Below are positions 44,547-57,000 of a stretch of 64,000 bases of DNA, piece after piece. Made by a program: the position numbers and the translations under genes. The notes under the pieces were generated by a model that saw nothing but the letters and a program-made list of their open reading frames with translations, had not been told where the DNA came from and searched no databases. Origin of the DNA: Hofstenia miamia (lineage: Eukaryota > Xenacoelomorpha > Acoela > Hofsteniidae); NCBI GenBank assembly GCA_900660155.1, contig CABFPE010000429.1:354473-418472 (forward strand), read 5' to 3'. Positions within the stretch are counted from its first letter, which is position 1, and each line of letters opens with the position of its first letter.

Positions 44547-45478
44547 AAAATTCACCTTGATTTAGTTTTTCATGGAATTTTCCAAATTGGTTTAAATTTC
44601 ACTGCCATCATGCTTAATGAAGCCCGAGGACATTCTCCTGTCAATATTGATCATCCAACCTTGTTTTTCGTCTTTGTGGTCTTCTGGCATACATCTTAAA
44701 ATGAGGAATTAGTTCGAACTTTGATTCATCACTGAATACTATGTGTTCTGGTGTGGTCTTCATCTGCGCTCTGCAAAGTCTAAAAGTCTAAGTGGATTAA
44801 ATCTTTGCTTATTGGCTAGTCAATGTTTCTTTGTTGCGATTCTTCAATAAGTACCATACTTGTTTAAAATTCGTTCAGCAGATCCGAAGTTAGTCTCAAT
44901 TCCAACCCTCCAATTATCCGTGGCAGCCTAGGGTTGGTTGGAACAGCAGTATCAACATCTGCTTGTCAGTACTGGATCTTAGAAAAGAAGGCGGTCCTTA
45001 CTTAGATGTGATTCTTCCTTTTTTAGTAAATGCAAAAATGATGCGTGTTATTTAATTCTTTGTTAGTCAGAGGTTGAGAGAAATATCATTAGGATCTTTG
45101 TCCATAGACTCCATGGGTATCATTGCTTCATGAGTAATATTACGGATGCGCTTGCCAGCTACAACAATTGTAAAACAAATGTGAGGTTATAAACAAGCAC
45201 CAAACTACTAATAGGATAATAATAACAGAAATTTAAACAATAAATAGTAATATATTGTAGGGTTCCAACCTTTTTGACACGTAAAATAACTCAATGTTCA
45301 AATTGAGCATGCTCTTCTCAACATGTGCGAATAATTAAACTTTAATCATTGTGTTAGTGGCGGCGAAACACTCAGTACTTATTTACACTAAGGTTACACA
45401 TTAGTTAATTAAAAAGTGCGTGAGCAGTAACTAAATGGCTTTTCATCCAAGATTCCAACCATTTTGTCGTGCACTTTA

Positions 45479-46183
45479 TATTCATAAAACCTGGATGCAT
45501 ACTCTTATTATTCTTATTTTACAAATGGCAACAAATAACTAAATTTTGAGGGGAGAGTGGTTGCAATTTGTACATTTCATACTCATGTGCATTCTCAAAG
45601 TTCTGTATGAGGCTGTAACCTCTTTCACTGAAAAGTTTAGTTACTTTTCTTGATGGCTTATTTGTGAATTGAATTTAATGATGACTTAAAAGCTCAACCT
45701 GGCAGCTTCCATGTACTCTAGTCTATTGATAGCGATGCAACTACGTGCAATTACAACCTGTCACTGTTTATTCTCAATCATCATTTCGTGTATAATGTTT
45801 TGCTGAATGCATGCAGTACTCTAATTTGCTATAAATTCTCACACCTATAAATGGAGTACTCTTGCCTACCTACCAGTAGTTGATGCTGGCACAATTAGTT
45901 GTTTTATTTTGGTCTATGCTAATTTTATACAATCCCTGATGATCCTAAATGTGTTTAAAAACCTTATCATGACTGCATTTCCAAACATAAATCCTTGAAA
46001 TTTTGCAGGGTAATGTATCTTTGTTAGCTACAATATAGTAATTATATTTCAGTAAATACTGTGGGAGCAATGGCCAAAAAATAGGTATTTGAAGGAAAAA
46101 GTGTGATTCACACTAAATACCTTAAAAATTTCAGACAGTTTCCCACAAAAGTGTAAGGTTTTTGTATTTTCCATTACTAATGT

Positions 46184-46229
<46 letters not shown>

Positions 46230-47680
46230 TTACACGAAATATTTCTTGCTACGAAATATTTCTGTCGCCCGATGGCGTACGAAAATTGATTTCACGTGCT
46301 ACTTAATACATGGCATAAAAATATTTTTAGCATTTGCTCTAATTTGGCTTGCATTTTTATGTCATCACGAAATCTTTCTGCATCGTGAAGCAGTACGCAT
46401 TGTAGTACTGCCTTTCTTCAAAGGAAATGTTTGTTAGATTTGTATTTTATTCGCCATATATTTTCTTGAGAATGAATTGTGTAGCATAGACTACTAAATT
46501 GTAGCTAATGATAAATATGTTATATGAAAAATATTTGCTTTGATATTAAGGCTGAGGAGGATCTTCTTTTTTAGTAAACCAATGCTCTTCTTAATATTGA
46601 AATCTTCCAATTAATCGAATTAATATTATATAATTAATTTTTTTATTAACTTACACAATGGTACTCACATGCATATCATAACTAAATCAAAGTATATTCT
46701 AATATTTGTGAGTTGCTATTTTTACTAATAAATTGAATTTTATGTGACAAAAATTTTTTTTCAGTATTTCTTGTCAATTTGATGTTGCTGAAAACGAATT
46801 TCAGGTCATTTTCATAGTAGAAATCATACTTTAGGAAATATCATGAAATTGAATTTATTGGCTAAATAGGTCATTGAATATAGGAACCAGAAATTTTATT
46901 ATGATGGAGACAACAAAAATCCTCAATTAACTTTTATAATTCTACACAAGCATCTAATTGTATTTTGATTTTAATGTAAGCAGATGTTTTGTATTCATCC
47001 AGAAGCCATGAGGCCAAAATAAGTCTAAATATGATAGCTTTGAAATCCCTTTAATTGAGGTATTATCAAGTCACTTAGCTTTTCAACAAACTTTTTCTTA
47101 GTGATCAAATAACTAATAAATAGATTGTTTTCATTGATCTGAACTTACAGAAATTATATAAGGCCGAATTATACCTCAAATTGTTGTTTGCTGCACATAA
47201 CAAAGTGGTCTTAGATAATATACTCACACTCTGAAACAAGTTTCTTGAGTAGTTGGTGTAATTTTGCATTTTTTCATCACTAAACTAACATAAATTTTCA
47301 ATGAAAAAGATTCAGTTGACACTTCAGAAAATGAAGTTTAGTAGACATTCTTGGCAATATCCCATTTTTCAAATTTTCCTAGAATTTCTTACAAGAGGCT
47401 TCGTTTTTTTAAGTGTGGGCCTCATGCCTCTCTCATTTGTAAAGTACATTACCTAACTCAAATAATTTACGCTTATTTGAACTACAATTTCTGCTCGTCT
47501 GTACAGACACAGTATATAAATGAGATGTAAATAGTTATAGTTTGGACACAATTGTCAATTTACATATTATATATTTCCTTAATTACAACATTGTAAGCGA
47601 GCAGTGATCGTTAATAATTTGTATCAGCAATAAGCACCCATCGTAGCAGAGTAATAAGTCAGCTTGTTGTCCACATTTAT
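45479..47680. other. Intergenic; (TA)n tract at 46187-46226, no gene seen
   Basis: AT-rich. The 70-codon frame at 46225-46437 starts at the microsatellite edge and has no recognised domain, though the DNA contains repeated ACGAAAT words. Confidence 0.4.
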
Positions 47681-48730
47681 CGCGTTATTCGCTTATCCAT
47701 TGAATAGCTTTGTCAACACAGTTTGATTGGAACATCAACCAGTTCAGAATTGCCACGCTGCAGTTTGCGTTTAAGAGCGACCTTTTGAATGGCATAAATT
47801 CGGTTGTCATCATGTGAGATGACTTTACACCAATGCTGAGGAATAAACACACTGATTGGGATGCAGAGATTAACCAGTTCACCCAGAACGTCCAGATAAT
47901 TGATCTTGTGATCCCTGGTCAACGAGTGCCAACCAATGACGTTCAAGCTATTTTGTAAATGCATTTCGTGACTTAGCGGAATTTAATTTTAAGCACTTGT
48001 CAATAGATCATGAGACGATACGCCACTGGAACTAAAAAACAAATTCAATCCAATGAAGGTGAAATGGGTGAACATGGGCAGCATAAATGATTGAACTCCC
48101 ACTCAGACCAGTGTCCAAAAGTTGTTCGTCTGCCAATGCATCCAAATGGCAACATCAAAATTTCATTAAAAGCAAAGCAAAGGTGAGTGATAGCAAGCAG
48201 ATGGGGGTCTCTGGCATCAGAGACAAAAACTTTCTAGTTGACGAGTTAGTTGTCAATCCAACCATCTCTATAGGCGCACATGGGAGGATCTGCAGTTAAG
48301 TCGTGAATTATGTTGCAAGTAAGATTCATGAGAGCGGCAGTCTCTAAAAAATTTTCGTAAAACAGATTTCACTACCGGATCAGTTAGTTGAAGTGCAGCA
48401 AGGCAACAGTGGTTCAGCTGATGGCCACGTTCTGCTTCGGCTGTGCGAATGCAGACTACGGAACAGCAACCATTGTAGATTATTGGAGCGTTCATCATAA
48501 ATTTCTCACACCTTATGCAGTTCTGTCATCTGCGGTGTAGACAAGGACTTTGAGTGGTTTCAATTTCCAATTCACTTTCTCCCTCTCCTAATTGCTTCCA
48601 AAGACGCTCTGTACAAATGAACTTTCTGGCCACTGCTATTGGAGCAGGTAAAACTAATGTCACTGACCCACATTTAGCGTATACGAACAAAAGGCCAAAA
48701 TGCGCGCAGTATTTGACGGCTGGCATCAGA
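47680..48730 (-). pseudogene. Possible LTR-retroelement gag/protease remnant
   Basis: GC content rises here relative to the neighbours. On the minus strand one frame reads DEQLLDTGLSGSSII at about 48085-48130, like the D-T/S-G active-site loop of retropepsins. A later frame reads DHKINYLDVLGELVNLCIPI (about 47850-47910), like the YLG segment of such proteases, followed by VFIPQHWCKVISHDDNR. Frames are broken in several places. No integrase, RT or LTRs were seen, so this is a tentative call. Confidence 0.35.
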
Positions 48731-49484
48731 TGCTAGGGCTCAATTTCAGTGGCAGATGGGGTTTTACAGAGCCCTCTCTATCAACATGCGTCCTTGACGA
48801 TTTCGAGAAAGAGCCTGATATAGAACTTCGAGAAGTGCTTCTGAAAATGACCACAATTGAGGTGTTTTAAAACTCCTTATGCCATTCCTGAGAGAAGCGC
48901 AATGCGTCCATGGTGCTACTTTTGCCATCGATTCATCGATTCTCCAGGTTTTCTCAAGAACATATTGCAAGACAGCAAATCCTTTTTAGACCGACTAGAA
49001 GTCGCCGAGCCAACAATGCATCTCTCGTATCTTTCCTACCTGGACTTGGATGTGAGGCTGTTCAAGAAGTAATTTGGCATGGGCTCAAATTTCCTAGTGT
49101 CCATTCCAACTGCTGGTCACATTCGTGCAGTAATCATTAAGAAACTCTGGCCAAACGCGAGTGACTCATTGGCTAAAATGGGTGTTGAAGCTCCAAGAAA
49201 ATTCATGAGATAGTCTAATGGGGTCCTTGTACAATTTGGGATCGTGATCAGCGGCATTTCGAACATCATGGGAGAAAAAGGTCGAGTCATTCTAGTGCAA
49301 TGTGGGTAACCATTTGTTGAACCTCCTTGGAGAAGTGGAGATCTTATAGTCTTCGACAGTTCTAGGCGTCAGATCAGCAGACTTTTCGAGTCACTCAGAA
49401 GACCTATTTGATTCCCTCTTTCACGATGATACGATTTCTGAGAAACCCTCGCCTATAGCAGCATTCATGCTCTAATGGCAGAGA
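48731..49484. other. Unassigned mixed-frame region
   Basis: Open stretches exist on both strands (for example FLDRLEVAEPTMHLSYLSYL on plus near 48980-49045), with stops between them and a composition richer in G+C than the window. Probably decayed transposon coding sequence, possibly of the hAT element ending at 49640 or the retroelement to the left; no domain recognised. Confidence 0.3.
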
Positions 49485-49709
49485 TTGGCGCATTCCGCAT
49501 CAACAGAAGCCCAACCTCCTCTAACAATTCTGCTACTGGAAAAATTTGGATCACTCACTGCTGAGACGCATGTTTCTGATTTTAATGTCTGTGCAGCGCC
49601 ATCAGCTGCAATAGAACGGCTCTTTAGTGACGCGGGGATTATTTATTTTGTTTTAATTGAATATTTATCATTTACATTTCACATTATAACATGCATTTAT
49701 TTTCTATAG
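49485..49709 (+). pseudogene. hAT transposase C-terminal dimerisation remnant
   Basis: Reads FNVCAAPSAAIERLFSDAGI at about 49582-49641, the hAT-family C-terminal signature (S-A-x-x-E-R-x-F-S-x-A-G). The rest of the transposase is not continuous upstream. Relic only. Confidence 0.65.
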
Positions 49710-49799
49710 TGGTCAGGAAATACATATATTATTTATACAATATCTATTTCGATTCTGACTCGTAATCTCTTCAAATTAGCATGCATGTAGGTATCAGGT

Positions 49800-50400
49800 T
49801 TTTTAGTGTAAAACTTGTTTTCTAAATTTGGAAACGGGTTTAGACAGACTGGGCTATTCCAAAACGGGTATGGATCGGGTCAGGTTTCAAATTTGAGGTT
49901 CAAAGGTTTCCACGGGTTTCTTCAAACAATTTGCAAATTCCAGAAGTTTACTGCGGGTTTCCCACAGTATTTCTTGTGGTTATGGGATGTTGGAGCTGGC
50001 CGTCAGCCGGCTGAGCCGCCGCCGAAAAATTTCCCAGCTGGGCCGATTGATAACTAAAACTATATCAAGACAAACGAATTGAGGCATAAAAAGAAACAGC
50101 ACTTAATGTCGTTGATATGGTAGTGACGTTTAACATTGATTAGGTTATCTTTTATTAATCAGATTGCATAGAAGGGCATCATGTAGTTTCAAAACACTGA
50201 TTGCATCATATACGGTTCTTACAGAGCTATAGGCCTTATAGGGTTTCTATTCGGAATATTATACAGTTTAAATCAGTTCTACAGATTTTGCTCAGCCGGC
50301 TTCACCGCCGCCAATAGTAGTCGGCTGAAGGCGGAACCCACCCCTATGGGATGGGTATCTGCTTTACAATTAAAACCCACGGCAACACTGTTAATATGAA
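49800..50400. repeat. GGGTT-rich block with repeated CAGCCGGCT...CGCCGCC words
   Basis: Contains TCAGCCGGCTGAGCCGCCGCC-like words at about 49998-50019 and TCAGCCGGCTTCACCGCCGCC-like words at about 50286-50307 in direct orientation. It has ACGGGTTT/AACGGGTATG words at the left (49830-49915) and AAACCCACGG at the right (50373-50382), which pair in inverted sense. Probably a non-autonomous transposon with subterminal repeats; ends not resolved. Confidence 0.4.
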
Positions 50401-50742
50401 CATAATACACTATAATTTTCTTGATAATGTGCATTATTCCAGCCATGAAAATTGAGGTAAACTGAAACTATCAAAGTACTTGAAGTTCATCTATGACAAT
50501 AATTTCAAGGTAATAAGATGTTATCTAATGTTTCCCAGCATTTGCAAAATGGTCTAAATTGCAAATAGAAAATCCAAGGCCTGTATTTTCTAAAGTATTT
50601 CTAGAAAAGATAGCCTTGAAATGTTTATTAATATCAGTGAACTATAAAATATTATAATTTGAATGTGGATTAACGAAATATACACTTATTTCTTTCTTTT
50701 GAAAGTCGTTTAATTTTTGGTGGATTTATCCACATTCAGGGT

Positions 50743-50960
50743 TATACGCAGGATTTTCAGACCTGGGGGAGACATCTTAGTCGTTGTCAAGGGAGTTACC
50801 CAAAAAAGCTCTGCAATTTTTTGAAAGTAGATCCTAGAAAATGCATTTCACAACCTTAGTTTTCAATCAATTTTGAAAACCTGACTGGAGAACATTCCAA
50901 CATGCCTCTCCTTCCATATTTCTATTCTTTTGGATAATTTTTTTTCAATGCTTTTGCCTT
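50743..50960. repeat. Degenerate relative of the hAT-type MITE at 51531
   Basis: Shares TACGCAG(G/A)ATTTTC(A/T)GAC, GAC(A)TC(T/A)T(A/C)GTCGT, AAATGCATTTCAC and GAAAACCTG...GGAGAACATTCC-type segments with 51531-51740. The right terminus is not clear. Confidence 0.6.
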
Positions 50961-51530
50961 TGGATGGTTTTATTCATATTCATACTCTTAGAAACACAAT
51001 CTCAAGATTTTCTCCCATGATTGTTTGCCCTAACCTTTCCCAAAAACTTAATTAACTATATTTCTCCCTAAGGTTACCATCACCCCCAGAAACTGAACAA
51101 TCTACTGTATGCCTTCCTAGTAATGGTGCAGCTGCCATAACATAGGTAGAAGGTTTAATATCACAATCTTTATGCAATTGTTATTTTGCTTTTCTAAATG
51201 ATTAATTTGCCTTTGCATTAAGAAGAGCTGTACCATTAAAGAATATTAATTTTTAATTTTTGAAATTCGTCTTGTAATTGGACTTGAATGAGTTTTTCAT
51301 GTCTTTTTTCAGAATGTATAATCAAACATTTGTTAAATTTAAATAATGCGTGTATATTTTATCATTTATATATATATATATAAGGTTGAAATCTCTTTCA
51401 CACCAAATAATAACGTATTTAAAATGGGTTGATTTGATATTGTCTTTAAAGATATGTCTTGTTCATTCATAAACAATGCATTGAATTTAAATGTGGGGAT
51501 TTTTCTAAATCTGATTTCACTGATAGTATT

Positions 51531-51759
51531 CAGGCGCGTACGCAGAATTTTCTGACGGGGACATCATCGTCTTTACGCAATGTGTATTTTTTGAAAATAT
51601 TGAGAAAATAGACCCTAAAAAATGCATTTCACTATCCTAGATTTTAAATTTTTCAATTTTTTACAAACATTTTTTTTATTTATCCAGTCAAAATCAAATT
51701 TGGAAACCTGGCGGAGGAGGGGGGACATTCCACCATGTTCCCCCCTGCGTACGCCACTG
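51531..51759. mobile_element. hAT-type MITE with perfect 8-bp target-site duplication
   Basis: Begins CAGGCGCGTACGCAG and ends CTGCGTACGCCACTG (inverted match), 229 bp, flanked on both sides by ATAGTATT (51523-51530 and 51760-51767). An 8-bp duplication with CAG/CTG termini is the hAT pattern. No coding capacity. Confidence 0.88.
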
Positions 51760-51767
51760 ATAGTATT

Positions 51768-53225
51768 GCGAAATATACAGTATTACTTTTTGGTAAGATA
51801 TATAAAATAAAATTGTCATATTTCTCTTTGAAATCAGATAGATTAATATAAGTACCAGTTAAATGAGTCATTCACACCATCATTGTATCTTAAGAATGTA
51901 TTCAACATTCAGATAGATGAAAGATTAGCTGCACTTTATATACAAGTAGATGTACGGTCAAGGCAAATGCATTACAAACATCGACAAAAACATATTGATA
52001 ATTTTTTATTCCAGTGTTAATTTCTTGTTTAAATTCGGAATGTAATCTTTTCTTTGTGCTCATCACAATTATTTAAATATAATTGATATATCCTACGTAA
52101 AATATATCTTGATTAAAACTGAATTGCGAATTCACTCTCTATACTTTTATATTGTTATGCTAAATAAATATATAGTCAATTTAATGCATAAAAGATCAAA
52201 AGCGCCAATAATAACTTCAACAAGCGAAAGTTTTTCTTTTTATCAAATTTGTTTTCGACTATTACTTACAAACAATGAATTCGTTTGCATTAAAAACACA
52301 CGTTATAGCGATTCCCATAACGCGTTAACTGATTGATGCAGAGGAGGCGGGGAGACAATTTCCATCTAGTTAAGATCTTAGTTCATTCCAAAAGGCCTTT
52401 TATTACGGATTCGCTATTTTTTAGTATCCTTTTTGGAACACTTTTCAAATTTCCATTACAAAATCATCTTTATTTATATCTTAATGTTAGGTCGGAAATA
52501 TTATTGATTAATGTGTTTAAGCATGACTTACTAAATACACGGCCTGCTTGACTGGCGACAATGCATCTCAGTGGACTGTGTGTAAACAAATATAAATTTT
52601 AAAAAACTAAATTTGCAATTATTTACTATTTTCTCACTGTTTCTCGTAATTCGCAGTTACTGTTTGTTCGAAATTTTCACATAAGATGATAAATATTTAT
52701 TTTAAGTTACCAAAATTTCAATGTATTCATGATTTTATATTAAACATTACATTAGAAATTTGACAATCCTTAATTGCCATGTAATTCCTAGGAAATTTTT
52801 TACAATTTACTTCCATAAAATTAAAATTTATCTACAACAAAATAAACATTTGTTAAATCACATCTTTGCGAACATTACAGAACACACATGTTCATTTCTC
52901 CCGCGATCTTTTGTGTTTCTTTATAGCAATGAGTTACTCATTAGTAAAATCAATTTGTTTATTATAAAAAATACGTTCACACAAAACGAAAAGATTTTCT
53001 TTAAAGTAGGTCATGGTCTAAGGCAAAGAGAAGCATATAGAAAGCTGACGTACATTATGAATTACAAAGAGGATGCCACTGTGCTAAAAATCCCGTTAGT
53101 TTGTTGCCGCTCCTTGTCTCTCCTCCGTCCTCTTCAAAATGTTTGCACATCTGAAAATTTTAATATGTCAAATATTCATAGAATATTCAATCACAAAAAT
53201 GAACTAATAATCTTCAAAAATACAC
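51768..53225. other. Region 3' of the GPCR gene, no gene supported
   Basis: AT-rich. A 160-codon plus frame at 52760-53242 lies antisense to the receptor's 3' flank; it is K/I/N/F-rich and lacks any recognised domain. Confidence 0.4.
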
Positions 53226-53231
53226 TTTATT
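53226..53231 (-). promoter_or_regulatory. Candidate polyadenylation signal of the GPCR gene
   Basis: AATAAA on the minus strand (TTTATT on plus), about 117 bp past the receptor stop codon at 53348-53350. Confidence 0.45.
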
Positions 53232-53347
53232 CCACAACATAGCGCACAAAAAAAATTATCTTAAAATCAACAATCAAATAATAACTGCTGAGTTATAATT
53301 CATTAATAATTTAAATTTAATATTACCAGCAATTTAACAATAGATAT

Positions 53348-54072
53348 CTAATTTCGGCAAAAAATAACCTTGAAGAATGTTTGTCGAAACGGCTTAGTTG
53401 ATACAATATAGAATATGAAGTTTACAGAGTTGTTAAGCAGAGAGAAATGATTTGTAATTGCATATTGAAAAAATAGCTTAGCGATGCTTTCCGGTGTATC
53501 TAATGTAAGAATAGAATTTAAAACCATTAGAAGGCTTGTTCCAAAAAGTCCAAATAAAAAGGTAAATGATATCATCACTAGAAGCACAGCAACACCAAAT
53601 TCTGACCCGCTAGATTTTCGCTTGCTACTCCATTGACATAATGCATGTATTATAACTATATTTCCAAGAAAGACAGTTGCTCCAGGTATGATAAAACAAA
53701 GTGCGTAGTGAAAACTATAGTAATATACATCAAATAGCGGAAGATTGGCAATTCCACTACATATTTCACCACTAACTTGAAAATAATATGCATGAGGCAA
53801 AGAAAGAAATATAAATACAATTGATACTATAATGCAAACTTTTAGAGCATTTCTTGTTGTACCATAGTTTTTGTAGTGTATTGGACATTTAATACAAAAA
53901 ACTCTTTCACATGTTAGCAGCACCACATGCCAGATAGACTCTATGTACACACAGTTCATTGAAACCCAAGTTATTCTACAAAGCATATTGTTTTCGTTCT
54001 GAAGATTTAGTCCTAAATGGGTAAATGGTAAGATGCGGTGATTAAATTTCTGCAAATCATGTCGTTTATGTT
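53348..54072 (-). CDS. GPCR exon 2 (TM3 to C-terminus)
   Basis: Acceptor AG at 54073-54074, stop TAG at 53348-53350. Encodes LCRITWVSMNCVYIESIWHV (TM3), VLLTCERVFCIKCPIHYK, then four more helices to NNSVNFIFYIVSTKPF. Confidence 0.88.
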
Positions 54073-57000
54073 CTGAATATTTATTCCTAAATTTATAAGA
54101 TAGTTAAGTTTGTATAATTATATTGTAAATAAATACTTATGAGTAAAATTTGAACAATTAGCTTTTTTTAAATACTAATGTACTATATATTTATTAGGAA
54201 GTATTTCCAAAAATTTTTCACAAAAGGGATTTCCTATTGACATTCTTCTTATAGTTATTATTCCATTTTTCTCAATAAATTTGATAAATCATGGTACATC
54301 ATCCCTTGATTCTTGTTTTCTATTCATTTCTCTATAGAATTTGTTACTGAAATTTCAAATTTTACTCAAACGATAGGAGCAATAATATTCAAAAAAATTC
54401 TCAAATATTAAAAAAGTACTATTGAATTATTTTGAAAATATATATTTTAGAAACTTCCGAAAATACTTGGAAGTATTCCTTTGGAATCATATTTTACTAA
54501 TAAATGCATGTGTACCATAGTTGTACAACGTCTCGGGTTGGGACGGTGTTGACCTGGGTGGGTTGATATATTCAATGTTATAATCTGGTTGAAAATAGGA
54601 CTATGTGAATACGGGTACCCAGGCTAGGGAGGATACACTTATTTTTTTTACAGGTTCGATTAAAGAAAAAAAGAATGGGTAAAATGCAGAAAAATGTGTT
54701 GTAAAATTTACCAGTTTTATGGAAGCTATATAGGGAATTTGACTTTGAATGTTAACATCTAAATGAACTTTGTCAATGAAGGAAGATTTTGTAGATTTAT
54801 GAAGGAAATTAAATCGCCTCAGTATCAGGAACCAAGACTTTTTGAAATATTTTTGTTACCATCAAATTTTAGCTATGTTAGTGCGTTATATTTATCAAAT
54901 ACAATTTTGATATTAATTATTAATAATGCACATAGTTTGTTTTTTTGTTTGACGCTTTATGATTTCAGTCAAATTCAATGGAATTGCATGACGCGTAAGT
55001 TGATGGCGTAAGCAAATTCAGCGTGCGCTAATCTCTTCATACATATGTTCTTAAATTAATAACTAATTTATCGTTCGTTTGTCTTTATGATGGAATTTTA
55101 CTCACACAACGTGCTTAAGATAAGATGAACTAATGCTTAGTGTAGTGAAAAATGGTTAATAAGTCTTAAAAAGCTTCGTATCATTTTAAAAAGACGTTTT
55201 CCACAATTTCAAAAAAATTCCGTTAAGTCAACTAGAATATTTGGAAATCGTGACGCATGGACACATCTATTGGTTAACATGCTTAAATGCAGTGTTGAAA
55301 ATTTGTACTTCAGCCTATTGTTGTTCCTAAAGTATTTGAAAATTCCAGTTTTTTTAAATTAAAATTCTTTCCATGCTTAACACTCATGTAATTATAAGGC
55401 TTAGGGCGCAAGAGGGCAACAAAGCACCTTAACCCATTGAAATGTGTCGTAGGCTAAGTCAGACGTCGCACCAGCTTAATGAGACAATGCCGTGTTGTGG
55501 TTAAAAATGAAACTGGAGCACTCCTTTATCTCTTAGGGCTTTCAGAAATGGAATATAATAAACATTTTAGGAAATTCCTGACAGCTTTAGGTTAAATATT
55601 AAGATACTCTATCTCTATTCTACTTTTCGAATTTTTTGATGTTCCTAGAAAAACTTCTAAATTCTCATGACTCAAAAGCTAATGAAAATGTTCGCAATCT
55701 GAAAACACCATGATCCCATGATCTTAATACCTCATATTTACAGGAACATTATATTTGGAAAGAATTAAAACATTTTTTAAGACATCGGAATTTTCATTGA
55801 AACTAGCATAATTTTTTCAAGTAGCTTATGCACACCCATACACTTCAGTACAAATGTTCAACAATACATCCAAGCACGCTGACCAATAGATATATCCATA
55901 CCTCATTACTCCCAAACTTCATAATAGGATTTGCACAATGAGAAATTCTTCGGCGGCTTTGTTTGCGGTGCAACGTAGTTTTTTTTACTTTACACTTACG
56001 TACCATAGCGGGTTGTTTTAAACTGAGAGTATGCAAGAGCCCCCGCAATTATCAATGCTAAGACAAAAGTGAATAATCAAATATTAAATTTTCTTGATAA
56101 TTTCAGTACTGTTATGACATCTATCAAAAATTTAACAGATAGGAAACGATTTTAAATTAAAATATTTAAATGTTAAGTGGAAATTGTGGAAATTATAAAA
56201 TTAGTAAATTCTTTGGATTTAAGTATTAAATTCATTAGGCTAAGCTTTTGAGCACATTTTCCATTACTAATTTTAATTAAAATAATGCTGTAGGAAAATC
56301 TATTTAGTTATTGTACATCAGTTATCAATATTGAGTTGAAAAAATTAGTAATGATTTTTTAAATACACGCAACTATATTCCAATTATTTCATTAAAGTTA
56401 AGGTAAATGGGACTGCAATAATTGAAAATTCTTTAATTTTGAAAAACATTTTGGATGTTTCCACTTACCCTAGATTTCTAGTAAATATGCAAATATATAT
56501 CTTCATGAAAATTAACAATCTGTATTCGTAAAAAAATACAATTTAAGCGCAAAATTCGAGGCAATTAATATGTCATATCTGTAGTTGCGGAAACATATAT
56601 ATAAACATATTTCTTCAAAAATTACTATTAAGAAATTATTATTTTGAGGTTTCTATATGCACTAGAAAAGTGACAATAGATCAAAATTACCATTAACGGT
56701 TAAACTAAGTTTGTTATCCCAAGAACAACTAAATTGGGAATTTTAGCTCAAATCAAATTGGAAGAACATAATATTTTGTGACTTAAGTAATTTTTGTCTG
56801 CACAATATGGGAGCCATGCTAATTTTACTTATTTCATTATCAATAGACTAAGTTTGGGGTAACTTTATTACCCCAAAAGAAATCAGCTTAAAACTCTTGC
56901 TTTAGGATGATTGCTAGTTTGTTATAGTAATACCATGCTTGAAAAACCCTAATGCTATGATTTCATGATTCATTTAGCTTGTACCCAAGAAAACATCTAT

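Larger units (their letters stand above)
43504..45476 (-). mobile_element. Tc1-like transposon, minus strand, decayed and interrupted
   Basis: The left end CAGTGCACGATAAAATGCTT and the right end (reverse complement) AAGTGCACGACAAAATGGTT are inverted repeats flanked by TA (43502-43503, 45477-45478). The transposase reads on the minus strand: HIVFSDESKFEL near 44710-44750 (first Asp), and DWPFQNPDFNDFKHMWAQVK near 43950-44010 in place of the usual WPxxSPDLNPIExxW. So the catalytic Glu is lost, with multiple frame changes. Interrupted by the N-bounded block at 44135-44418. Confidence 0.85.

Noticed and set aside
43961-44699. Several plus-strand frames over the N-bounded block
   Set aside because: They are antisense to the minus-strand Tc1 transposase and RT fragment and cross single Ns.
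52760-53242. 160-codon plus-strand frame
   Set aside because: Long for this base composition, but K/I/N/F-rich, no domain, antisense to the GPCR 3' flank including its likely poly-A signal, and no splice or promoter support.
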